DNA of 64,000 bases, taken from the NCBI GenBank assembly GCA_039707655.1, contig CM077666.1, positions 287,855,166 to 287,919,165 of the forward strand, in the 5' to 3' direction. The DNA comes from Elymus sibiricus. Its lineage: Eukaryota; Streptophyta; Magnoliopsida; Poales; Poaceae. The notes under the pieces are model-generated. The model worked only from the letters and a program-made list of their open reading frames with translations. It was not told the DNA's origin and made no database searches. A program made the position numbers and the translations under genes. Of the stretch, positions 23,669-35,290 are shown one piece after another. Every line of letters begins with the position of its first letter. Position 1 is the stretch's first letter.

Positions 23669-26600
23669 TAAAGAAATATTGGAGGCTATACATAAAGTTG
23701 AAAAGGTAGTAATCAAAACCAACACGAAGATGCATGATTGATCATCCGGACTACTTCCCATCCCGGGTCGGCACACGAACTAAGAAACATTTTCTTTTCT
23801 TTTCAAATAGTGGTTATCAAAGACCACAACGAATGTCAAAACAATAAACAAACATTGCAGGCTATAAATAAAGATGAAAAAGGTAGTAATCAAACCTATG
23901 AGCAATATTTTGCCCACTCGTCAAAAATACCATAATCCTTCTTCATGGCTTCTTAGGTCAACATGATGTGTTATACTTAAATATCTATTTGCATATGCAC
24001 ATGCCATATGATAGGGTAACGAAAAGCTGACTAGCACCACATGAAGTCAAATCATAAAATTTATTATGTTCTCATAACAAAAAGGGGTAAACGGTGATTA
24101 GATGACTGGGATATTGATATTATAAAGTAGATCAAATAAAAATTATTTTGGGAGACTGAACAGGTAGTAAATAAATTGTATCCGTCCCCTTTGAAATAAG
24201 TACACCAATTCCTAACACACACATGCTTCGAGTCACTAAAAAATTAGAAAGTGAATATCCAATGAACAAAAGGAGGACCAAACCAATATTGGAGGCTAAA
24301 CATAAAGTTGAAAAGGTAGTCATCAAAACCACCAGGAAGATGCATGATTGATCATCCGGACTACTTCCCGCACATCAATCACGATGATAACCATGGTAGA
24401 CAGATACCATCCCGGGTCGGCAGAGAACTAAGAAACATTTTTTTTGCATTTCAAATAGTTGTTATCAAAGACCACAACGAATGTAAAAACAATAAACAAA
24501 TATTGGAGGCTATAGATAAAGATGAAAAAGGTAGTCATCAAACCTATTAGCAATATTTTGCCCACTCGTCAAAAATACCATAATCCTTCTTTGTGGCTTC
24601 TTAGGTCAACATGATGTGTTATACTTAAATATCTATCTGCATCTGCACATGACATATGATAGGGTAATGAAAAGCTGAGTAGCACCACATTATGTCAAAT
24701 CATAAAATTGTTAGGTTCTCATAACAAAAAGGGGCAAACGGTGATTAGATGGCTGGGACATTGATCTTAGTAGATCAAAAAAAATTGCGAGACTGAAGAG
24801 GTAATAAGTAAATTGTATCTGCCTCCTCTGAAATAAGTACACCAATTCCTAACACACACATGCGACAAGTCACTAAAAAATTAAAAAAACGAATATACTT
24901 TGAAATAACTCCACCAATTCCTAACGACACCTCCCTCCCGCACTTATCCTATAGAGACAACGTGCACCACACGCATTCAAAGTCACACAAGTCAAAAGCT
25001 GACTAAGAATGGAAACCTAAAAAAACTTTACTTAGTTGGATCATGGTAGTTTTCGCTGCCTAGCTTATTCCATGAGCTGCTTCCATCTATTAAAGAAGTT
25101 TGGCAAAAAGCTTACTACTGTGTTTTGATAGGTTTTGGTGGTATTGGATGAAATGAGAAGAAAGAGCGTTTCAAAACCGGAGCTCACCTACTAGTCCTCA
25201 AAATAAACTCAAGCATTTTCGGCCCCATAGGAATTTGCATGATTGATCATCCGGACTACTTCCCGCACATAACTCTCAATGATAACCATGGTAGACAAAC
25301 ACCATCCCGGGTCGACATGGTAAACAAGGAATAATTTTTTGCTTTTCAAATAGCGGTTGTCAAAACGGCCAACAACGTCAAAAAAATACACAAATTTTGG
25401 AGGCTATAAATAAGGCGGAAACGTTAGTCATCAAATCTATCTGTAAGATTTTGCCACTCGTCTAAAAAAAGCATAATCCTTCTTCGAGGCCTTTTTTAGG
25501 TCAGCATGTTGGTCTTCTTCTTAAATATTTGTTTGCATCTTTAAATGATGAGAGGGATTTTTTGGAGATAAAATCATTTCGAGTGAACCATATGGACACG
25601 GCGATAGTATTACAATCTCATTATTAATTGACACTCTAGGGAAGGTTTTCAATTTGGTTTTATTTCTTTCTAAATCACCTAGGAGTTGGGTGATCGGAAC
25701 ACGTGTGAAAGGTAATGTAGGGTAAATATGAGCAGAGAAAATTACCTTCAAATGGGGCAGTGAATGATCTATGGTCTCAAGTCCCGGGTCGGCAGAGGAA
25801 CTACGAAGCAATTTTTTGCTTTTCAAATAGTGGTTAGCAAAGACGCCAACGAATGTCAAAACAATAAACAAATATTGGAGGCTATACATAAAGATGAAAA
25901 GGTAGTCATCAAACCTATGAGGAATATTTTGCCCACTCGTCAAAAATACCATAATCATTCTTGGTGGCTTCTTAGGTCAGCATGATGTGTTATACTTAAA
26001 TATCTATCTGCATTTGTACATGCCATATGATCGGGTAATAAAAAGCCGACTAGCACCACATGCAGTCAAATCATAAAATTTCTCCGGTTCTCAAAACAAA
26101 AAGGGGTAAACGGTGATTAGATGACTGGAATATTTATCTCAGTACATTAAATAATTTTTTTTGGAGAATCAAGAGGTAGTAAATAAGTTGTCTCCGTCTG
26201 CTGTGAAATAAATACACCAATTCATAACACACAAATGCAACAAGTCACTACAAAATTAGAGAGCAATTATCAACTGAAATAACTCCACCAATTCCTAAGG
26301 ACACCTCCCTCACGCACTTCTCCTATAGAGACGACGTGCACCACACGCATTCAAAGTCATGAAAGTCAAAAGCCGATGAAGATTGAAACCTAAAGGAAAC
26401 TTTACTTAGTTGGATCATGGTAGTTTTTGCTGCGTAGCTAAGTTTCGCAAAAAGCTTACTAGTGTTTTTTTGATCGGTTCTGGTGGTATTGGACGAAATG
26501 AGAAGAAAGAGCGTTTCAAAACCGAACTAACCTCCTAGACCTCACAATAAATTGAACCATTTCCGGCCCTATGGGAATTTGCATGATTGATCATCCGGAC

Positions 26601-27000
26601 TACTTCCCGCGCATAACTCTCAATGATAACCATGATAGACAAACACCATACTGGGTTGACAAAGTAAATAAGGAATACTTTTTTTGCTTTTCAAATAGCG
26701 GTTCTCAAAGCGGCCAACAATGTCAAAACAATACCCAAATTTTGGACGATATAAATAAGGCTGAAAAGTTAGTCATCAAATCTATCTGGAAGATTTTGCC
26801 CACTCGTCAAAAATAGCATAATCCTTCTTCGAGGCTTTTTTAGGTCAACATGTTGGTCTTCTACTTAATTTTCTATCTGCATCTTTGAATGGTGAGAGGG
26901 ATTTTTTGGAGATAAAATCATTTCGAGTGAACCATATGGACACGACGTCAGTATTACAATCTCGTTATTAATTGACAGTCTGGGCAAGGTTTTCAATTCT

Positions 27001-27363
27001 TCGAAACTTTTACAATATATATGATTTTTTCCGCAAAATAATAATAATTCTATTTTGCACATAAAAATAAGCTTCAATACCAAACGGACGAATATGTTTT
27101 TAAATAATTCTCAAAACAAATGTTTTTACATACTTGCACGTCATTGTTAATTGGATATATCAAAACTGGGTAAGAAAAACATGCCGTCATGTAGTACTTG
27201 CTAACTATCATCTTACCGTGCCGCTCCAGTAAAAAATACGTTACATGATTTAATAAAGACCACAAAAAAATACCAGCGGTATTTGCCCAGCCGTGTTCGA
27301 CAAGTTAGCCTGGCGAGCTTGTCCGGTTAAACTTTCGTCCTAACTGCCCAGCCGCGAGAGTAC
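27001..27363. other. Spacer between array and GRF copy 2
   Basis: AT-rich sequence after the last array unit. No gene, element end or repeat was recognised. Confidence 0.4.
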
Positions 27364-27661
27364 TATGGGCGGCCTTTTTTTTTTATATTACAATTGGCTA
27401 CTTCGGGAATATATCATTTGAACCTTCATCTACTATACTAGCTTGTGAGCAGGACTTGGTTGGTACAGGTAAGAGGCTCTCCCGTAGAAGATTGTGATGT
27501 TCACCGATCCAATATGGGCTGCCCTTTTTTTATTACAGTTGGCTGCTTCGGGAACATATAATTTGAATCTTCTTGTACTATACTAGGAGGAAACGGTTGG
27601 TACAGGTAGTGCGGGTAAGAGGCACTCCGGTAGCAGCTTGGGCTGTTCACCGATAAAATAT
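27364..27661. repeat. Two 149-bp tandem copies
   Basis: 27364-27512 and 27513-27661 are head-to-tail copies. Both begin ATGGGC and share TTGGCTRCTTCGGGAA, GGTTGGTACAGGTA and GTTCACCGAT blocks. They lie 320 bp upstream of GRF copy 2 and could be promoter-proximal. Confidence 0.6.
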
Positions 27662-27882
27662 GTGTAGCACGTGGATTATTCACTAACGGCTAGTCGAGTA
27701 CAAGTACGACTGGTTCTGGGTAGTAAAACAAAGGATGATGCATCGGGTAGTGGATTGGATATTCATGATACATCTCCATGCTCCACATAGTATGCCGTGC
27801 AATAGTAGTTTATTTTTATGATCTAGCTAGAGGACCACAAGCTACGTGGATTGCATGCAGACGGACATGCCGGTTGTGCGAC

Positions 27883-27890
27883 TATATTAA
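27883..27890 (+). promoter_or_regulatory. TATA box of GRF gene copy 2
   Basis: TATATTAA lies 99 bp before the ATG at 27982. The start is in a good context (GCCACCATGA). Confidence 0.5.
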
Positions 27891-27981
27891 GAGAACCACC
27901 TCCCACCCCATCCATCCCTCATAGCACATTGCTTAGCAGCCTACACTTCTCTCATCGCATCCTACTTCGCACCTCGCCACC

Positions 27982-28418
27982 ATGAGTAACTCAGCAGCGC
28001 CAAGAGCTCCCCGCACCGAGCGAGCACCGTTCGACTGCCCGTACTGCTCGGCGGAGGTCTACATCTTTCGGTCCAACAATTCTAGGAATCCACACAGATA
28101 CTTTCTCAAGTGCGTCAACCACCCGGTGAGTTTAAGCATCTTGATCAGTGCAATATCATGATTCCGTGTGTATACAATGATAAAATTCTGCCCTCTATGT
28201 CACAGGAATGCCCATTTTGGCGCTGGGCGGATGAGTTCTACGCAAACCCGACTGGTAATATCAACCACTTCACCGGTACCGGTGCATCTGGTGCTCCAGC
28301 GCCGGGAATAGATCCGGCCGCACTGTCACAACTACTGCGCGTGGTCGAGACCATTGTCTGGCGTGTCTTCTTCTACTACATGCTGTGGCAGATTCTATCG
28401 GCAAGCTATCCGTGGTGA
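27982..28418 (+). CDS. GRF-type zinc finger protein with C-terminal membrane tail (copy 2)
   Basis: Exons 27982-28125 and 28206-28418 (GT-AG) encode 118 aa. The finger is CPYCSAEVYIFRSNNSRNP, RYFLKC and CPFWRWADEF. Its first exon has the same 48-codon length and splice position as copy 1 at 19596-20010. The linker differs (Gly/Ala/Pro-rich). The C-terminus is aromatic and hydrophobic (VFFYYMLWQIL), probably membrane-inserted. The two genes are divergent and bracket the repeat array, so they are inverted paralogues. Function is unknown; nucleic-acid binding is the family expectation. Complete frame, canonical splice sites and a TATA box support a working gene. Confidence 0.8.
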
Positions 28419-29585
28419 AAGTTTAGTTTGTTGTCGTCTCTAGTTAATGGATTGTCCAAGTCGTTTAGAATCATGAAGTGTGGTGGTCGGCTCCACTAGC
28501 TAGCTTTGTTAAGTACCTGTATTTACGTAGGGAGTCACGATGCTCTCACGTCTAGTTTGTCAAATTTTTTCCATTAGCTCAATGTAACTGTATCCTATCA
28601 GTGCAGATCGTCGATGTAGTTTGCTATATGGCCGACTCTAATGATGCTTTAACGAACAGATTAATTACATGGCCAAAACCGTCACTACTTATTAATATGC
28701 CGTGCTGTGAGTGTGTTAAGGGTATGTGCATCGAAAAAAAATGTTTGTATTAATACACCATAGTACGCTTCTGGAATATCAAGTGAATTTTTCATCGCAG
28801 AGATGTTCAGGCAGTGCACTCGAACTTTTCAGTTGATTTTATGGCTCGAGGAGAAAATATAAAAAGTTCTTCATCTATTCACTAACAACAGTGATAAGAG
28901 AGAATTTTAAGGACATTAACAATAACAACAGTGATTAAAAGTGGTGGTATGTGGCATGCAGAAAAAAAAATGGATTTAACCAAATCAAAATATGACTTGT
29001 CAATGTGTGCTCGGGGTGAGCTGCTCTGCCTGCCGACGGGACGGCATCCTTCGATACAGGAGAGAGGGCAGCGGTAAAATTGATTTGACCAAATCAAAAT
29101 TTGACTAAATAATGATCAAGTTTAAACTCAGCATTGCTCAAGGGCAAGCCGTTGGAAAAAAAATGCGTTCACCTAATTTTTAAGCTAAAATAGGGCAAAA
29201 CTGGGTAATTATTACAGCTTAAACAGTACTATATTTATTTTCTGGTTTTTTTCTTCATGACTATTTAAGCTTTCCATTTTTGTACTATGACAGAAGAAAA
29301 AAATACAGATAACATACTAATACATTTATTGCACTTGCTTTTAAAGTATGTCTGGAATATCTATTTTAAAAAAATTACATCGAGTTGTGAGCTAACATCG
29401 AACAAGTTAGCTCACGATCAACTCATTTATCTGAAAAAGCCGATTAAAGCGCTCAAAATGGAAACGTCTGGTATCAACCGGGCGATCAAGGCGTTGCGTA
29501 TACCGCTTGGTGCACCGTTAAATCACAAAATGCCGTGTGTCTTTTCAGATGTTCTAATTTAGCCAAAACACCCCCCTTATCTTCA
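28419..29585. other. Intergenic, no gene
   Basis: 3' flank of GRF copy 2 and AT-rich sequence. At about 29005-29070 a short GC-rich block (GGTGAGCTGCTCTGCCTGCC) matches 31748-31815. It is flanked by near-identical ~25-bp direct repeats (CCAAATCAAAATWTGACT) at about 28978 and 29087. Confidence 0.45.
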
Positions 29586-29965
29586 ACACCATGATTAGAC
29601 ACGCCTCTCCCCCCCCTGACTTCTCCTCCCACTACGCCGTCGCGAGAGGCACCTCCCCTTGTCCCCAACTCCTCCTCACTGTTGCCGGAGGGCGTCTGCC
29701 GGGCCAAGCCCATGCGGCGTTGGCGGCGACGGGCTTCTCCCCTCCCTCCCCTGTCAGGATCACAACGGCGAGGGTCATCCGCTCGCGGGGGAGCTGGATC
29801 CGGCGGTCTCTCCGGCGGAAGGGACGTGTGGATCTGGTAGATGCCGTGCTGGCAGGCGGCAGGGGATCAGACGTGGGAGGCTGATCTAGTGGCGGCGGCT
29901 AGCTCATGCGCGTCTGATCTGACCGATCTACGGGTATCATGGGTGGCGGCGGCCAGTGCTGGAGA

Positions 29966-31103
29966 CAGTGGCGGACCCACCATTGGGGCGAGTGATTGAC
30001 CCCCACCTATATTGTCTCTGGCCTCTGCCTGTCCTCTGAAAGCTAGCGGCGGCGGCGGTTCTGTTCATGCGGGCGAGGGAGGCTGGACGAAGACAAAGGT
30101 CGAAGGGGTACGTTTCTTGGGCCGGTCCGCCGATGGACTGGGCTATTTTTCAGGCCGAAACGACCGATCCAACGAGCCAACAATCGAACGATCCAGCCAG
30201 TCTCCATTTCCCCGTCCAGTCCATCCATCTAGCAAGCCAGGGACCCAGCCAATCTCCACTCTCCAGCACCATCGATCCAGCGCCGCCGCCAGGCGCCAGC
30301 AGTTCGGGGCTTCAGGCCAACGCCCCTAGCTGGCCGCTGGTCCGTTGTGCCAGCGCCCAGCGGCGGGGTGGCAGCGGGGGGCTGGGGGCGGCCAGCGGTG
30401 GGCGGCCGTAGACCTGCAGTGGGGGCTGGGGCCTGGGGCGGCCGACGGCGGGGGCCTGGGGGCGGGCGGCGGCGGCGGGGCTGGCCGGCTGAGGGCTGGG
30501 GGACGCCGGCAGTTGGGCTGTGGGGGGCTTGGGTGGTGGATTGGGGTTGGGGTTGGGCTGTGGATTGGGACTGGGGTTGGGGCCGGCAGCCGTACCAGAG
30601 GAGGACGCCGGTGATGGATTCCGGTGACGGTGAGGAGGTGGATTGGGTCGCCGTAGGGATACCTGCTGATGTCGAACTCGAAGAAGCCTAGGCCGAGGCT
30701 GCTGCTGTCGAAGAGGCAATAGCTTCAGCGGCCAGATCAACCAAACGGATGCGACGAAATGGCGGCCCATGTTGATTATGCAATTACATCTTAAAGGTAT
30801 ACTACCACCTAGTTACCATCATATGACCATGTCAAAATATACAACTCTCATCACACTTGTGCTAATGCATTCATAATTTTATAGGTCTCGTTTGGAAATT
30901 GGAATTATGGGATCATATTTTGGCATAAGTGAGCATTTCAAGCGCCAAGAGTCCATGTTAGCAGTTTACTAGTTTTTAAGAGCTTTTTAATCCTTTTGTT
31001 GTTGAATTCTACGAGTTTCGGTTGAATAGAGTTACATTTGTACCGAAAAAATTAGAAATTAAATGTTCACCCCAACTAACTTCAATTCCTGAGTCCGTCA
31101 CTG
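29966..31103. mobile_element. hAT element, non-autonomous, perfect 8-bp target duplication
   Basis: The left terminus CAGTGGCGGACCCA and the complement of the right terminus CAGTGACGGACTCA match at 12 of 14 bases. GCTGGAGA is repeated at 29958-29965 and 31104-31111. At 1138 bp it has no transposase frame. The centre is a GC-rich block (30290-30620) with long frames on both strands that look compositional. The flanks read through as one GC-rich sequence (about 29586-29957 continuing at 31112-31840), so the element split an older unidentified repeat. A second copy's end is at 5492. Confidence 0.8.
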
Positions 31104-31111
31104 GCTGGAGA

Positions 31112-31858
31112 GGTCGCCTTCTACTCTTTGACGGGGGGTGTCGCTGGTGCTACGGGGTGCCGTCCTTGGTTGCGCCGGGCGGCGAGGCGGTAGTGAGCAT
31201 GGTCCCGATCTGAAGATGGTGGCCCAAGTGGTGCCTTGTTCTCCACAGGTGGCCGGAATTAGTGCCCTTTTGGTTCTCCCGTTCTGCAAGTCAGAGGGGC
31301 GTTGGATTCTAGCTTTGGTTCGGGTGAAACCCTTGACAGACAAGGTTGGTCATGATGTTGGCGACGCCCGTGGCGCCGTTCTCCCTCTTTGTGGCCGACA
31401 TCGAGACCTACACCAGGCCCTCTGCCTATTAGTCCAGGGCGAAAGGCTAAAATCTCCAGATTGGGCTGCGGCGACACATCGGCGTCGCTTACTTCTTGAA
31501 GGCACAACCTTTGGGAGCTCTTCGTGGTAAGGTGATCGGTGCGGTGATGGTTGCCGGTCTTCAGTAGTGTCCCTGCTTGACAGCTGCGGTGGGCTTTAGT
31601 GGTACGGGGCTCGGTCCGGTGGTGGTTGCCGGTCTTCGTGGACAGACGCTGCCGATGTATGGGTTTCCTTAGGAGGTGAGGTTGCTTGCCGACGAGACGA
31701 CAATTGTCATATCCCCGGTAGCTGGTAGCCCTGACAACGTGTGCTCGTGGTGAGCTGCTCTGCTTGCCGACGACACGGCGTCGTTCGATCCAGGACAAGG
31801 GGGCAGCGGTGCCCTTTTCGGAGGCAGACGGTCTTTGCTTGGGCGATCACCTAATGAG
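31112..31858. other. GC-rich flank split by the hAT insertion
   Basis: It continues the block at 29586-29957. Open frames exist on both strands without domains. The segment near 31748-31815 recurs at about 29005. Probably part of an older transposable element that I cannot name. Confidence 0.35.
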
Positions 31859-32331
31859 GCGGCTATTGTCGCTTTCTTCTTTCGTTCCCAACGGAAGCGG
31901 GAGCAGCCGCACCAGGCAGCACGCGCCGCATCGGGGATGTACCAAAATGATGACTTGTGCTTGCAAGCCAGGCTGCCCAATCGATAGCATATGAGATGCA
32001 CAGGATGGAGCGCTGCGTGCTGGTGACATGCGCTTGCAAACCCGCCGTACCCTATTGGTAGTATAGGAGCTGCACTGGATGGAGTGCTAGCTCACCCGTC
32101 TTGGGCGATCACCTAACACATCATTTTTTTCATCGTCGCTTCTGATAATGTGTGATTTCTTTTTTCAAAAAAAAAGTGCGTGCTTTTTTCAAATTCATTA
32201 GTGTCAAAACTTTTTATTGATGAACTATATTCCTACATAAGTACCAAAATTGATTTATCACTTATAATACTCTTTTAATAGTCGGCCAATGCATTCTGGA
32301 GGATAGGCTGTGTTGGCCTGACCACCGATGC

Positions 32332-32339
32332 TATAAATA
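32332..32339 (+). promoter_or_regulatory. TATA box of the small MULE-borne gene
   Basis: TATAAATA lies 85 bp before the ATG at 32417, with a GGCCAAT box about 45 bp further upstream (32284-32290). Confidence 0.55.
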
Positions 32340-32416
32340 TAGCTTCCCCTAGAGCAGTACCACACCCCTCGAGTACCTCATAGAAGAATAGCCTTCCTTT
32401 CGAAGCGAGCTGAAGC

Positions 32417-32867
32417 ATGTCATCCACACCGAAGCCAGCAGAACTAAGTGTTAGTGTCTTGTCACACAGCATTTCTTTAACTCTTACGTTTTCAGCTCTG
32501 GTTTTTACAATTTCTGTTTTGTATCCTTGAACTTTGGACAGATGAGGGATCTGTCCAAAGTGTGGGACACAATTTACTTACCTTACGACGATGTTGTGGG
32601 AAGGCACTACGAAATGACATGGCAATACATGGTAGGTTTTGTCTTTGTAGACCACTATTGTTTCTCCTGAACATCCATTTCACTTCTTTTTTTGCGAATA
32701 AAATATCCATCTTACTGATACAATTTTTTTTACTGTCAATACAGGCGCCTGTTTGCACTACAGAAATTGATGATTGGTTACAGGCGGACTTCTACACATT
32801 AGAATCATTAGCACGTGATCTCAATGGCATTAGATTAGACGAGACACTCAAAGCTCCTACGTGCTAA
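32417..32867 (+). CDS. Small three-exon gene of unknown function inside the MULE
   Basis: Exons 32417-32449, 32542-32631 and 32745-32867 all join in phase 0 with GT-AG introns to 81 aa. The protein starts MSSTPKPAELS; the middle exon reads MRDLSKVWDTIYLPYDD and VVGRHYEMTWQYM; the last begins APVCTTEIDDWLQADFYTLE and ends APTC. It is acidic, probably helical, with no signal peptide, membrane segment or domain that I recognise. Canonical TATA and CCAAT boxes precede it. Its place between the inverted ends of the element suggests a captured host gene or a transposon accessory gene. Intact splice sites and frame favour coding over chance; expression is unknown. Confidence 0.55.
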
Positions 32868-33589
32868 TGAGTTAGATATCCAGCTTATCATGTAATGGGA
32901 CCATGATTTCCCCCCTGTACACGAACAAGTGTATGCTAGCCTAATCCAAAAAAAAATTGTATGCTATCCTTGGCTGTGAACTTTATTCAATAAATTGATG
33001 AACTGGGACACCGTTTCCACAATGATTACACATATTTTTCTTACGTCGATACAACAACTGTGTTTCCTTGGGAAAACTTAATTAAACGCAAAAAAACAGC
33101 TCAAAAATAAAATAGTGGGTGTAAACTAGCTACGTTATGTTTACCAAAAATATAACTGGTAATACATGATTACGATAAATGGTAAATCATACGGTATACA
33201 CAACGACGTACATATTTAAGTGATTCTAATAGTGTAATGCCACAAACAGAATTTTTTTAAGCCATCCACAAGAATACTTTTGCTCTGAGATGAGCGTCTA
33301 CCTCACCAAGCGATTTTTAATTAGTTAATGATTAGTTCCTTCAAAACATACAATCATTTCTAGCAGACTTTTTAAAAGAAAAAATATAATAATGCACGCA
33401 AACATTTTTTTACCTATATGGAAATCACATCTTAGTAATTACGGTCTAGAAAATTAGAATTATCGAAATATGGCTGATTCATTCACGTTCAATAAAAAAA
33501 TCCAACTGGAATTATAAATGTTGGCTAAAATAGACAGGCTACTTATCACAGTCATCATTTTATTTTTTTATTTGTTTCGTCTACCATGA

Positions 33590-34200
33590 CAACAACAATT
33601 TTTACTTAATACCCCAAGTGCCAAGCTACTATATAGACACAATTTTTCCCTTGGGTTAGTATTTTTCGAGCCACGGTAAGAAATTTTATTTGTGCACGAT
33701 CTTTTAAACTAGTTCTAACTTTTTTCTCTGCCACATTGTCAAATTTTTATTTATCGTGGTCAAAAAAAGAGACAAGCTAATAGCTATACCAAAATTTTAA
33801 CCTTTAGGTAAATATTTTCTCTGCCACAGTACCACAGCTCTCCCATCATCATTGTAAACAAGGGCCAAGCTAAAATCTCTACCAAAATTTTAGCCGTGGG
33901 GAGTAAGTGTTCTCTCTGCCACGGTAACACATTTTCTACACTACGGTAAAAGGAGCCAAGTTAGAACTAAGTATATAGACCGAGTTTTTTACTTTGGGGT
34001 AAGTACTGAACCTGCCACAGTAACTGCCGATTTTACACCATGGTGAAAAGAGCAAAGCTAGTACAGTAGTGTGGTGGGAGGTAAGTACCGGGTAGCCCAA
34101 GTTTTACTGTGCAACTACTAGATACTGTAGTGGCGGTAAGTAGTGTGTAGCCCAATTTTTACACCATGGTCAAAAGAGCTAAGTTAGGTACTCAATGCGC
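33590..34200. repeat. Degenerate ~120-bp minisatellite, about 5-6 units
   Basis: Units share CTGCCACRGTAA, a T-rich block with CCATGGTSAAAAGAGC and AAGCTA/AAGTTA, and a GGGTAAGTA block. They sit just inside the right inverted end of the Mutator-like element and belong to it. Confidence 0.5.
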
Positions 34201-34484
34201 TATTCGTACCTAGCGGACTAGACTTTGACGGTACGTGCTCAAGACGGGTGAGCTAGCACTCCATCCAGTGCAGCTCCTATACTATCAATAGGGTATGGCG
34301 GGTTTGCAAGCGCATGTCACCAGCACGTAGCGCTCCATCCTGTGCGTCTCATATGCTATCGATTGGGCAGCCTGGGTTGCAAGCACAAGTCATCATTTTG
34401 GTACATCCCCGATGCGGCGCGTGCTGCCTGGTGCGGCTGCTCCCGCTTCCGTTGGGAACGAAAGAAGACATCGCATTTAATGAG

Positions 34485-35216
34485 TTTGAAACAGGAGACA
34501 CAAAGATCGAATGAGGCATCTCAACCGTCTTGTCCATCAGTGCATGGTAAAAGGAGCCCAAGGTCGACGAGCTGTGACATGCGCTTAGGGTAACGGAAAG
34601 ATTAATAAATTAATTCTATACTAGTACTAGTACTAGTACAAAACTTGTACAAAAAATGAACGAGCTTCCTGTTCCAACGATACAACATCTGATCCAAATA
34701 TGTACACCTGCTACAGTAATAATTTGTAACTTAAAAAATTGAAACCGGCAGATTATTTCTCGAAAAATCATAAGATTATTATCCAACAGATGCCAAAAAG
34801 TTAGTTTTGCAAAAAAGTAAATTGTTTAAATATGATTTGCTTGTAACCACCAGCTGTAAAGTAAATTTTGTAATTCTGAATTACTTTGGTTGGTTAAGTA
34901 ATATAATCTGAATTATGCGAAGCCTAAATGAATGCATGCGATCCACGTAAAAGATCCTCAACCAGTGCATGCCTGTAAGCCGGATAGATTTGCTACCAGT
35001 TAAAAGATCTGGCATTTATAGTTACATAAAGTTTGGAGCAGAGAAAAGGGTCTTTTTAAGTATGCATTGGAACGTACCAACAGGGAGAATAACGAAGGGA
35101 ATCGGGAGACGTAAATCCTTTTCCACCAAGTTTTGTACACAACCTCTATGCAATGCGGGCCCGCACCTGCAGCGAGCCTAGCTTACCTGAACCGTTATCC
35201 TGCTGCCCCTGGGTGC
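34485..35216. other. Intergenic upstream of the 15-exon gene
   Basis: AT-rich with a short (TACTAG)n run near 34620. No gene seen. Promoter elements of the next gene other than the TATA box were not identified. Confidence 0.4.
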
Positions 35217-35224
35217 TATAAATA
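35217..35224 (+). promoter_or_regulatory. TATA box of the mobile-domain/Ulp1-like gene
   Basis: TATAAATA is only 14 bp before an ATG at 35231 but 74 bp before ATG 35291. Transcription should begin near 35247, so the start at 35291 is preferred. Confidence 0.6.
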
Positions 35225-35290
35225 GTACATGTGAATGGAACAATGCATGTCAGTTCTCAAACGGGAAGAGCAGTAGCCGAACACGTACAA

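Larger units (their letters stand above)
20280..27000. repeat. Degenerate ~0.6-1 kb repeat array
   Basis: A marker segment (GATCATCCGGACTACTTCCC, often followed by a CCATGGTAGACA and GGTCGGCAGAGGAAC block) recurs near 21490, 22360, 22850, 23065, 23740, 24355, 25245, 25770 (partial) and 26590. It also occurs inverted near 21010. A second marker (GGTAAACGGTGATTAGATG-like) recurs near 20910, 22400, 24090, 24740 and 26105. Units also share GGAGGCTATACATAAAG and TTTTGCCCACTCGTCAAAAA. Copies differ by many substitutions and indels, so the array is old. It lies exactly between the two GRF genes. No gene inside is supported, although one plus-strand and one minus-strand frame recur in several units. 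Confidence 0.65.
31859..34477. mobile_element. Mutator-like element candidate with ~235-bp inverted ends
   Basis: 31870-32101 and 34241-34470 are close inverted repeats. Shared blocks include TTCTTTCGTTCCCAACGGAA, GGGGATGTACCAAAATGATG and CAAACCCGCC. TAATGAG flanks both sides (31852-31858 and 34478-34484). Over 9 bp the match is CCTAATGAG against TTTAATGAG, a plausible eroded Mutator duplication. No transposase is inside. It carries a small spliced gene at 32417-32867 and a subterminal repeat at 33590-34200, so it is a Pack-MULE candidate. Confidence 0.6.

Noticed and set aside
20280..27000. CRISPR-like or satellite array
   Set aside because: Units are long (0.6-1 kb), irregular and degenerate in a plant nuclear context; CRISPR is excluded and no centromeric or subtelomeric satellite was recognised.
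30312..30770. Pro-rich frame (PNPSPNPQPNPNPNP) inside the hAT element
   Set aside because: It is a translation of a simple GGGTTGGGGTTGGG-type repeat; no splice signals or domain support it.
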